Shown here: one piece after another, positions 1 through 5,429 of the stretch
How the letters are laid out: every line of letters begins with the position of its first letter
How positions within the stretch are numbered: position 1 is the first letter of the stretch
NCBI GenBank assembly: GCA_016929465.1
Contig: JAFGIT010000190.1
Coordinates: forward strand, 1-5,605
From: JAFGIT01 sp016929465 [NCBI: Candidatus Coatesbacteria bacterium]
GTDB taxonomy: Bacteria; B130-G9
Direction of reading: 5' to 3'
DNA: 5,605 nucleotides
Program-made: the position numbers and the translations under genes
Notes under the pieces: generated by a model
What the model saw: the letters and a program-made list of their open reading frames with translations, nothing else
Told to the model about the DNA's origin: nothing
Database searches by the model: none

Positions 1-908
1 AACGTCATGTCCTGCACGCTTCCGGAAAGGAACTCGCAGGTGTAGTGCGTCCATTCACCATCCTGGAACCTTGCTATCTGCCCGTTTGCCAGGCTGCACC
101 AGGGGTGGAATTCACGATCCACGGCGATTCGGGTTATCGGCCCATTCGGGATTGGCGCTCCCTCATTGACGATATTGATGAAGCCGTCTTGATTGTGGCA
201 ATAGAGATCGCCATCGTCACCAAGCGCCCACGCGAGTCCCATTCCATAGGGCTCCACCTGGTCAATCCAAACGCCATCCATGGGACGCGAGGTGACCTCG
301 AGCAGCTTCCATTCGCCTCCGAAGGCCTGATAGTAGAGACCTCCGCTACTGCAAACGGCCCATTTATGGTCCGAATTCCAAGCGTCAATCTCATAGACAA
401 TGCTCCGGGGAGAGACGAGTGCGCTCCCGCCGCCTGCTCGCCAATTTGTCCGCTGAAGGCCTTCTTCCGGCCCTGCAGATAGAGCCCACGTGTTGTTCTC
501 GAAGCAAGTGGTGTATTGAAGATCGGAATACCCATAATACATGTCGATGGTCTTGTACTCGTCATCATGGATATAACCCAGATTGACTCCCTCACCTAAG
601 AGGACGATGTTCTCGGGGCCAGCGCAAATGCTGATCGCGTCGTCAGGCAGTTCAATGTGCTTCCATCCAACTCCATCCCATCGCCGCAATATATCCGCAT
701 CGATATTCCAGGTGCCGAATAGATTTAGCCGATTCCTGCCATCGATCGCACAGATACGGTCGCTGTAGTAATTCCTCATTACGCCGGTATCAGAGATCTG
801 TTCCCATGTCTCCTCACCAGGCTCTGGAAAGACGCCATGCTCGGCGAATGAGAGAGACGACACTGTAAGAACCAGGGCCGCTGTCGCAAAGATTCCTCTC
901 ATGTTCAT
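1..908 (-). CDS. Secreted propeller-like protein, partial (C-terminus off the left edge)
   Basis: This is the first 302 codons of a gene whose 3' end lies outside the window. It starts at ATG 908 because AGGGAG (915-920) sits 6 nt upstream; the in-frame ATG at 902 would be 12 nt away. Residues 1-22 form a Sec-type signal peptide (hydrophobic core, likely cleavage at SFA|EH), so the product is exported. The rest is a close paralogue of the neighbouring minus-strand gene, by eye about 45% identical over most of its length. Shared blocks include DGRNRL, LRRWDG, NLGYI.DDEY, GLQRTNW, QVEPYG and W.HYTCE.LSG. About six beta-propeller-like blades are visible, each ending in a Trp/aromatic-rich strand. 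Six of its seven cysteines (53, 95, 135, 186, 271, 291) are conserved in the paralogue. By comparison, about 145 residues are missing: a last blade and a C-terminal beta-sandwich module. No catalytic motif is seen and the function is unknown. The reading frame is open with no stop to the window edge. Certainty is high that it is a gene, moderate for the propeller fold. Confidence 0.9.
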   Translation of the reverse strand, partial: MNMRGIFATAALVLTVSSLSFAEHGVFPEPGEETWEQISDTGVMRNYYSDRICAIDGRNRLNLFGTWNIDADILRRWDGVGWKHIELPDDAISICAGPENIVLLGEGVNLGYIHDDEYKTIDMYYGYSDLQYTTCFENNTWALSAGPEEGLQRTNWRAGGGSALVSPRSIVYEIDAWNSDHKWAVCSSGGLYYQAFGGEWKLLEVTSRPMDGVWIDQVEPYGMGLAWALGDDGDLYCHNQDGFINIVNEGAPIPNGPITRIAVDREFHPWCSLANGQIARFQDGEWTHYTCEFLSGSVQDMT

Positions 909-914
909 AATATT

Positions 915-920
915 CTCCCT
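915..920 (-). promoter_or_regulatory. Ribosome binding site of the partial minus-strand gene
   Basis: On the minus strand this reads AGGGAG, 6 nt before ATG 908. It decides the start between two in-frame ATGs (908 and 902) in favour of 908. Confidence 0.75.
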
Positions 921-922
921 GT

Positions 923-951
923 CGAATATCGCTGCTAACAATCAATATTCG
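923..951. repeat. Imperfect operator-like inverted repeat upstream of the partial gene
   Basis: CGAATAT (923-929) and ATATTCG (945-951) are perfect 7-bp inverted arms separated by 15 nt, just upstream of the ribosome binding site of the minus-strand gene. The position suits a repressor site or a 5'-leader hairpin. The arms are short and AT-rich, so chance is a real alternative. No convincing -35/-10 pair was found for this gene. Confidence 0.25.
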
Positions 952-1136
952 CTATCACGGTTATTCCTGACGCGCCTGGGATTCCATCCATCCGGTCCGG
1001 ACGCGTCGATTCAAGAAAGTATATGCAGGTTTCGTGCCAAGACGCCCTGCTTTTTTCATTCACGAGCGCGGCAGGGGCTTTATGGGCGGTATGCGGACGA
1101 GAGAGGGAGATGTGCGAGGATTCGGCAAGAGTCTCC

Positions 1137-1161
1137 AGGTGGGTCAAAAATTGACCCACCC
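1137..1161 (+). repeat. 25-nt palindromic element, copy 1
   Basis: Arms GGTGGGTCAA (1138-1147) and TTGACCCACC (1151-1160) are perfect 10-bp inverted repeats around a 3-nt AAA loop. With one extra base on each side (A1137, C1161), the 25-nt unit is the exact reverse complement of the unit at 1229-1253. It can fold as a compact hairpin in RNA or single-stranded DNA. No T-tract follows on either strand, so it is not a classical intrinsic terminator. A REP-type dispersed repeat or a protein binding site is more likely. Confidence 0.85.
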
Positions 1162-1228
1162 GTCAAGGATGACAGCCGGTGTGCCTAGGCGATATTGGCT
1201 ATTAGAGACGATTTAGGCGAACGTAATG

Positions 1229-1253
1229 GGGTGGGTCAATTTTTGACCCACCT
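1229..1253 (-). repeat. 25-nt palindromic element, copy 2 (inverted)
   Basis: Arms GGTGGGTCAA (1230-1239) and TTGACCCACC (1243-1252) flank a TTT loop. The loop makes orientation readable: copy 1 has AAA, so this copy is inverted relative to it, with 67 nt between the units. It lies about 80 nt downstream of the stop codon of the complete minus-strand gene, where a hairpin could protect the mRNA 3' end or help stop transcription, although no U-run follows. Confidence 0.85.
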
Positions 1254-1331
1254 GAAATGCCAGATTCTGTAATCCAGCGCAATCAATCAACTGGAATCAA
1301 GCTTTGGGGGTTGTTATTCCCTCAAATACGA

Positions 1332-2690
1332 TCAATGGCTCGAATTCATGACCGTTATGTCGTAGGTGTCAACGTTGCTGCTCAGCTTGTCGAATCTGCC
1401 CTCGAACATGAATCCTATTAGAACCAGGTAATCACCTGGAATCATTGGGGCGGGGCCAATATCTAGCGCGCCCATATAAATAGGAGCCCTTCGCTTCGCC
1501 CAGAACCGCGCGATGAGTGGCGTGGCCTCTGCCGAGTGGTTGGGGAGAAAGAGCCACTCTCCGGTGTTCTTATTCCAGAAGGCAATATAGATGTCGGTCA
1601 GCATCCCGACCCACGATGCGTTCTTGGCGATCGTATTTATCCCGACGGTCTCCCCCGGTGCATAGGTTTGCTTTTTGCACTGGAAGTCGATCTCGATGCC
1701 ATCCGCTTCAAAGGCCATTTTGACGATCATCTCGTCAGTGATTATGTATGGATTGTCGAAGTGGTCTAAAAAAATGTCCTGAGGCACTCCCGATAGAGCC
1801 TCGCATGTATAGTGAATCCACTCATTCGTTAAGCGGCGCCATCTCGCGACCTGATTATTCTCGAGCAGGCACCATGGGCAGAGTTCCTTGTCGATGGCCA
1901 GGCGCGCGATCGGGGCATTTGGCTCTGGGTAGCCCTCTTCAGCCATATTGATGAAATTGTCGCCTTCGAGACTGAGGAGATAGCCACTTCCGTTGGCCCA
2001 CAAGGCCTCGGCACCATAGGGTTCGACCTGAATTATCGCGTGATTTTGGCCACTCCTGGGCTCCTGGGGCGTCCATTCAACTCCACCCAGAAGGTCCCAC
2101 CAATATAATCTACCATCGGAGCAAGCCCACCTGCTGCCACCGCGCCAAGTATCGACCTCAGAGAGGAGAGTATATCCGGGTATCGGGAGCCAATCGCCGC
2201 CACCATGCAGCCAGTTGGTTCTCTGAAGCCCGTCGTCGGGACCGTATGAAAGCACCCATTGGTCGTCATCGAGACAAGTTGTGAACTGGCGCTCGGAATT
2301 TGCGCAGGTCATCTGGATCTCGTGGTACTCATCATCCCTGATGTAGCCGAGATTCATCTCCTCTCCGATAATGATGGCGTTCTCTTGGCCAGCGCAGAGG
2401 CTCCATATAGGCTCGGAGTGGTCGATATTCTGCCAGGACTCGCCGTCCCAGCGCCTTAAATTGGTCACATAGTCGTCTGATACGCCGGTATTGCACACAT
2501 AGAGTCGGTTCCTGCCGTCAAACGCGCAACAGCGGTCGCTCGCCCAGTGGCGGCTGCAGCCTGTCTCGGAGACGACCTCCCAGACTTCCTCCCCGGGAAC
2601 GGGATATACAATCTGGCCGATTGCGATGATTGGCCATCCAAGCGAGGAGACCAGAATAACGGCCAAAAGAAGAAAAACTAATCGGGGCAT
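1332..2690 (-). CDS. Secreted seven-blade propeller-like protein with C-terminal beta-sandwich module
   Basis: This complete 452-residue gene starts at ATG 2690 with GGGAGG (2696-2701) 5 nt upstream. Residues 1-25 are a signal peptide (hydrophobic core LVFLLLAVILVSSLG, likely cleavage at AIG|Q), so export is expected. Residues about 50-326 break into seven similar segments, beginning near RCCAFDGRNRL, SLCAGQENA, TTCLDDDQW, EVDTWRGG, IIQVEPYGA, ARLAIDKEL and DIFLDHFDN. Most end in a Trp- or aromatic-containing strand, as in a seven-bladed beta-propeller; this is inference by eye. Residues about 331-447 form a separate beta-rich module (YAPGETV, DIYIAFWNKNTGEWLFLP, IPGDYLVLIGF) that recurs as the N-terminal module of the divergent beta-helix gene. 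Twelve cysteines are present; those at 55, 99 and 139 occupy the same place in blades 1-3. It is a tandem paralogue of the partial gene at 1-908. No catalytic residues are evident. Substrate binding or cell-surface adhesion is possible, but the function is unknown. Confidence 0.92.
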   Translation of the reverse strand: MPRLVFLLLAVILVSSLGWPIIAIGQIVYPVPGEEVWEVVSETGCSRHWASDRCCAFDGRNRLYVCNTGVSDDYVTNLRRWDGESWQNIDHSEPIWSLCAGQENAIIIGEEMNLGYIRDDEYHEIQMTCANSERQFTTCLDDDQWVLSYGPDDGLQRTNWLHGGGDWLPIPGYTLLSEVDTWRGGSRWACSDGRLYWWDLLGGVEWTPQEPRSGQNHAIIQVEPYGAEALWANGSGYLLSLEGDNFINMAEEGYPEPNAPIARLAIDKELCPWCLLENNQVARWRRLTNEWIHYTCEALSGVPQDIFLDHFDNPYIITDEMIVKMAFEADGIEIDFQCKKQTYAPGETVGINTIAKNASWVGMLTDIYIAFWNKNTGEWLFLPNHSAEATPLIARFWAKRRAPIYMGALDIGPAPMIPGDYLVLIGFMFEGRFDKLSSNVDTYDITVMNSSH

Positions 2691-2695
2691 GATGA

Positions 2696-2701
2696 CCTCC
2701 C
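2696..2701 (-). promoter_or_regulatory. Strong ribosome binding site of the complete minus-strand gene
   Basis: On the minus strand this reads GGGAGG, 5 nt before ATG 2690, an almost ideal Shine-Dalgarno sequence that fixes the start. Confidence 0.85.
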
Positions 2702-2742
2702 TTATCTTTTGACAATAATGTACTTGCGGGCGGGCGGAGATT

Positions 2743-2771
2743 ATTAGACCGCAGCGCTATCGGTATGTCAA
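2743..2771 (-). promoter_or_regulatory. Sigma70-type promoter for the complete minus-strand gene
   Basis: Read on the minus strand, TTGACA (2771-2766, perfect -35) is followed after exactly 17 nt by TCTAAT (2748-2743, 5/6 match to the -10 consensus). Transcription would start near 2736, giving a 5' leader of about 45 nt with the ribosome binding site at its end. Position, spacing and box quality all agree. The caveat is that bases 2755-2771 also fall in a minus-strand frame that resembles part of a histidine kinase. Confidence 0.65.
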
Positions 2772-2884
2772 ACCGAAATCTCATTCCATGGGGCTCGTCA
2801 GCTTGCGTTAGGACAATCTGACCGCCACTCGCTCCCCGTGCGGATTTATGCGCTGCCCAATGTTGAATATGGGATATCAATCTT

Positions 2885-2912
2885 TTTATTGACTCTTCAA
2901 TAAACAAATTTG
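2885..2912. promoter_or_regulatory. Two adjacent palindromes, candidate operator
   Basis: TTTATTGA (2885-2892) and TCAATAAA (2897-2904) are perfect 8-bp inverted arms around CTCT. They are followed immediately by a second perfect palindrome, CAAATTTG (2905-2912). The cluster lies 46-73 nt before the start codon of the beta-helix gene and overlaps its candidate -35/-10 boxes, a position typical of a regulator binding site. The sequence is AT-rich, so chance palindromy is possible. The regulator is unknown. Confidence 0.4.
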
Positions 2913-2943
2913 TAAGCTTGCTATTGCCGCGCAGCCACAAAAT

Positions 2944-2950
2944 GGGAGGT
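2944..2950 (+). promoter_or_regulatory. Strong ribosome binding site of the beta-helix gene
   Basis: GGGAGGT lies 7 nt before ATG 2958. It favours this start over the in-frame Met at codon 11, which has no such site and would remove the basic n-region of the signal peptide. Confidence 0.85.
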
Positions 2951-2957
2951 TTATATT

Positions 2958-5429
2958 ATGAGCAGACCGGTTCAGTCACGAGCATCGATGGGGCTTATCT
3001 CCGCTATCTCGCTGTTCTTTCTCTTCCAGACCGCGCTTTTGCTGGGTCAACCCACGGTTACGATTTACACGGACAAGGACCTTTACTTGGAAGGCGAGAC
3101 GGTCGATGTCAGCCTTTCCGCAAGGAATCTGAGTGAGGAGATGTCGGTGGATGTATATATCGGATATATCAACCCGACCGGCTTTCTCTATACACTGGGC
3201 TCTGGAGGGTGGACGAGTGCGATAGAGGTCTGGGTCCCGGACCTGAATATTCCGAGCCCATTTAACATGAATCCGACCGTGTTCTTCACCTATGATATCC
3301 CGTCAACGATGCCGCCTATTGGGGAAGACGGCCAGTCCACCTTTGCGGCCGGACTCGCGTACCCTGGTGAATTCAGGTTCGTGAGTTCGATCAGTTTCGC
3401 CGATTTCGAAGTCCAGTCAGAAACAGGGGCGCCCGAGGCCTTTATTGACGGAATTACGCCAAATCCGGCGATGCAGGGCGTTGATGAGGTGTCATTTTTC
3501 GGCCACGGTGTTGATTCGGACGGCCGGATCATTGGTCATAAGTGGCAATCGGACCTGGATGGGATTCTCAGTTTATACGAGGATTTCAGCGTCGATGCGA
3601 GCGAGCTCACGGTTGGCACGCATACTATCTCCTATACCGTACAGGACAACGAGGGCAATGAGTCTCATCCTGCAACAGATGTCCTTGAGGTCCAGGAGCT
3701 GTCAGGGGTGCACTTTTACGTGAACGGCCAGACAGGCATCGACACAAATAATGGCTCCATCGCATCGCCTTTCAGGACAATTGGCCGGGCGCTTGGCGCG
3801 TCCCAACCATCTGCCAGCAACAGAATGACTATTCATGTGCAGGCAGGCACATATTCTCGTGGAACGAACGGTGAGATATTCCCGATAAATATGCGGAGTT
3901 ACGTGACGCTGATCGGGGCGTCTCCCGAGACGACGATACTGGACGCCCAGACCACCGCATATCACGTGCTCTCCTGTAACGATGTGGTCGACGTCAGGAT
4001 CGAGAGCCTCAAGATCAAGGGAGGGAACGCAAAGGGGTATGGTGCGGCGGGGTGTGGAGGGGGAATACTCTGCACCAATAGCTCGCCCGTCATCAGAGAC
4101 AATATGATCACGATGAACGAGGCGATCAATGGTGCTGGGATCTACTGCAGCGGATATTCTTCCCCCCAAATCACCGACAACTCTATTGGGACCAATATTG
4201 CTTCCTATGGAGGGGGCATTATGAGCGTTAACGACTGCTGTCCGTTGATAGACGGCAACGATATCAGCTTCAATATTGCAAAGCTTGCCGGAGGCATTCT
4301 CTGCTACGATGACAGTTCGCCGACTATACAGAACAACGAAATAAGCTCCAATAGCGCCACGGGCACGGCTTCGCCCGAAGGCTGCGGCGGAGCAATTTCA
4401 TGCTTGGATGACTGTTCTCCGTCAATATTGAGCAATACGATAGTCGATAACGAGGGGAAATATGGGGGCGCGATCGCGTGCCTGGATCACAGCGAGCCCG
4501 AAATCCAAGGCAATTCGCTGCAAAGCAATAGCGCGACTTTTGGAGGTGGCATCTTCTGTGACGACAGTTCGCCGGATATCGTAGAGAACACGATCGAACA
4601 GAACACTGCCGGAGTCAACTTCAACGGCGGAGGCGGCATATATTGCGACAACGACAGTTCTCCTCTCATCGATGGCAACACCTTGAGTGAGAACACCGGA
4701 TGGGCCGGCGCTGCGATTCTCTGCACGGCCAATTCGTCCCCGACAATCCGTAACAACGAGATATCCGACAATGCGGCGAATGCCTTCGGTGGAGGTATCT
4801 ACTGCATCGACCACTCTGATGCGGTCATCGAGAACAATTCAATTGTTCGCAACACTGTCGATGCTGCTGGAGGTGGTGGCGTGTACTGTTTGACGCATTG
4901 CTCGCTTTTTATCTTTGGCAATACGATTGCAGACAACGAGGCTGCCTTTGGCGGCGGAATCATGTGCAGCGATAGCACGCCCGAGATCATCGGCAATCTC
5001 CTCGTGGACAACACAGCCCGCGTCGATGGCGGGGCGATCGTCTGCATCGAACATGCGAATCCGGAGATATCGAATAACACGATCAAGGGCAATTCAGCCG
5101 ACCAGAACGGTGATGGGATAATGAGCTACGAGGGCTGCAATCCGACAATACAGAACTGCATAATCTGGGATAACGGCGATGACCTATATGGTTGTGTGGC
5201 CTTCTATTGCTGCATCGAGGATCCGGACCCCGGTGACGGCAATATCCATGATGATCCTATATTCGCCGCAGGACCTCGCGGCAGTTTCTACCTGGATCCG
5301 GATAGCCCATGCATTGACGCGGGGAACACTTCGGCTGCCGCTGCCGGTCTTGCCGGTCGCACGACGCAGAGTGACGGTTCCGCGGATTCGGGACTGGTGG
5401 ACCTGGGATACCACTATCCCCTTCCGTAA
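2958..5429 (+). CDS. Secreted modular right-handed beta-helix protein with DUF1565 and PKD-like domains
   Basis: This is a complete 823-residue gene. Residues 1-30 are a signal peptide (basic start, then LISAISLFFLFQTALLLG). Residues 32-153 form a beta-sandwich module (YLEGETVDVSLSARN, VDVYIGYINPTG) matching the C-terminal module of the divergent propeller gene. Residues 158-247 are a PKD/Ig-like domain (FFGHGVDSDGRI, GTHTISYTVQDNEG). Residues 252-330 match DUF1565 (HFYVNGQTGIDTNNGS, PFRTIGRALG, HVQAGTYS, VTLIGASPETTILDA), which usually caps the start of a beta-helix. Residues 366-743 hold 14 coils of about 26 residues on the pattern GGGIxCxxxSSPxIxxNxIxxNxA. Residues 746-823 are the C-terminal cap (IEDPDPGDGNIHDDPIF, YLDPDSPCIDAGN, VDLGYHYPLP). 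No lyase or hydrolase catalytic set was recognised, so carbohydrate binding, adhesion or surface structure is as likely as polysaccharide cleavage. No LPXTG, PEP-CTERM or clear type IX sorting signal is seen. Domain calls are firm; the biological role is unknown. Confidence 0.95.
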   Translation: MSRPVQSRASMGLISAISLFFLFQTALLLGQPTVTIYTDKDLYLEGETVDVSLSARNLSEEMSVDVYIGYINPTGFLYTLGSGGWTSAIEVWVPDLNIPSPFNMNPTVFFTYDIPSTMPPIGEDGQSTFAAGLAYPGEFRFVSSISFADFEVQSETGAPEAFIDGITPNPAMQGVDEVSFFGHGVDSDGRIIGHKWQSDLDGILSLYEDFSVDASELTVGTHTISYTVQDNEGNESHPATDVLEVQELSGVHFYVNGQTGIDTNNGSIASPFRTIGRALGASQPSASNRMTIHVQAGTYSRGTNGEIFPINMRSYVTLIGASPETTILDAQTTAYHVLSCNDVVDVRIESLKIKGGNAKGYGAAGCGGGILCTNSSPVIRDNMITMNEAINGAGIYCSGYSSPQITDNSIGTNIASYGGGIMSVNDCCPLIDGNDISFNIAKLAGGILCYDDSSPTIQNNEISSNSATGTASPEGCGGAISCLDDCSPSILSNTIVDNEGKYGGAIACLDHSEPEIQGNSLQSNSATFGGGIFCDDSSPDIVENTIEQNTAGVNFNGGGGIYCDNDSSPLIDGNTLSENTGWAGAAILCTANSSPTIRNNEISDNAANAFGGGIYCIDHSDAVIENNSIVRNTVDAAGGGGVYCLTHCSLFIFGNTIADNEAAFGGGIMCSDSTPEIIGNLLVDNTARVDGGAIVCIEHANPEISNNTIKGNSADQNGDGIMSYEGCNPTIQNCIIWDNGDDLYGCVAFYCCIEDPDPGDGNIHDDPIFAAGPRGSFYLDPDSPCIDAGNTSAAAAGLAGRTTQSDGSADSGLVDLGYHYPLP
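4053..5186 (+). repeat. Fourteen tandem beta-helix coil repeats within the beta-helix gene
   Basis: This in-frame repeat array encodes residues 366-743. Units begin at residues 366, 392, 418, 444, 477, 503, 529, 558, 584, 611, 639, 665, 691 and 718. Most are 26-29 residues; the fourth is 33 because of an insertion (GTASPEGC). Recurrent DNA words such as GACAGTTCGCC (4311, 4563) and the related GACAGTTCTCC (4653) show that some units are still similar at DNA level, consistent with growth by internal duplication. Each coil supplies two stacked Asn positions, and 12 of 14 supply a stacked Cys. Confidence 0.9.

Larger units (their letters stand above)
909..1331. other. Intergenic region between the two paralogues
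   Basis: These 423 nt separate the stop of the complete paralogue (1332) from the start of the partial one (908). Several short open frames run through it (for example 901-1188 plus and 935-1159 minus), but none has a ribosome binding site, recognisable domain or conserved-looking composition, so I call no gene. Its main content is the pair of oppositely oriented palindromic elements at 1137-1161 and 1229-1253. GCAGG (1025-1029) and CCTGC (1046-1050) followed by six T (1051-1056) look like a weak plus-strand terminator, but no plus-strand gene lies upstream. The length makes simple operon-style translational coupling of the paralogues unlikely. Confidence 0.6.
2691..2957. other. Divergent intergenic region
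   Basis: These 267 nt lie between the start codons of the complete propeller gene and the beta-helix gene. It holds the minus-strand promoter (2743-2771) and an operator-like palindrome cluster (2885-2912). Plus-strand promoter candidates are weak: TTGAAT (2863-2868) with TTTATT (2885-2890) at 16-nt spacing, or TTGACT (2889-2894) with TAAGCT (2913-2918) at 18 nt. The minus-strand frame from 2826 to 2755 encodes GGQIVL followed by HGMRFRFDIPIA, which resembles the last strands of a histidine-kinase HATPase domain. It lacks the N, G1 and most of the G2 box and any proper gene context, so I treat it as a possible relic, not a gene. Confidence 0.6.

Noticed and set aside
1025-1056. GCAGG/CCTGC stem followed by six T, terminator-like on the plus strand
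   Set aside because: No plus-strand gene lies upstream, and on the minus strand, where the genes are, the T-run precedes the stem as A's. The stem is only 5 bp with a 16-nt loop.
935-1159. Open frame of 74 codons on the minus strand
   Set aside because: It starts within palindrome copy 1, lacks a ribosome binding site and shows no domain; it is best explained as chance.
901-1188. Open frame of 95 codons on the plus strand between the paralogues
   Set aside because: It begins over the start region of the minus-strand gene, has no ribosome binding site or recognisable domain, and runs through the palindromic element.
1137-1253. Palindromic pair as a CRISPR fragment
   Set aside because: There are only two copies, in opposite orientation, with one spacer of 67 nt, and no cas gene is present. 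CRISPR repeats are direct.
3702-4169. Long minus-strand open frames inside the beta-helix gene (also 4422-4814 and 4799-5092)
   Set aside because: They are antisense to a repeat-rich coding sequence with clear domain structure and are opened by its periodic codon pattern. None has a ribosome binding site or family signature.
2958-5429. Pectate lyase or other polysaccharide lyase activity for the beta-helix protein
   Set aside because: The fold is compatible, but no catalytic Asp/Arg/Lys set of a known lyase family is recognisable, so an enzymatic call is not justified.
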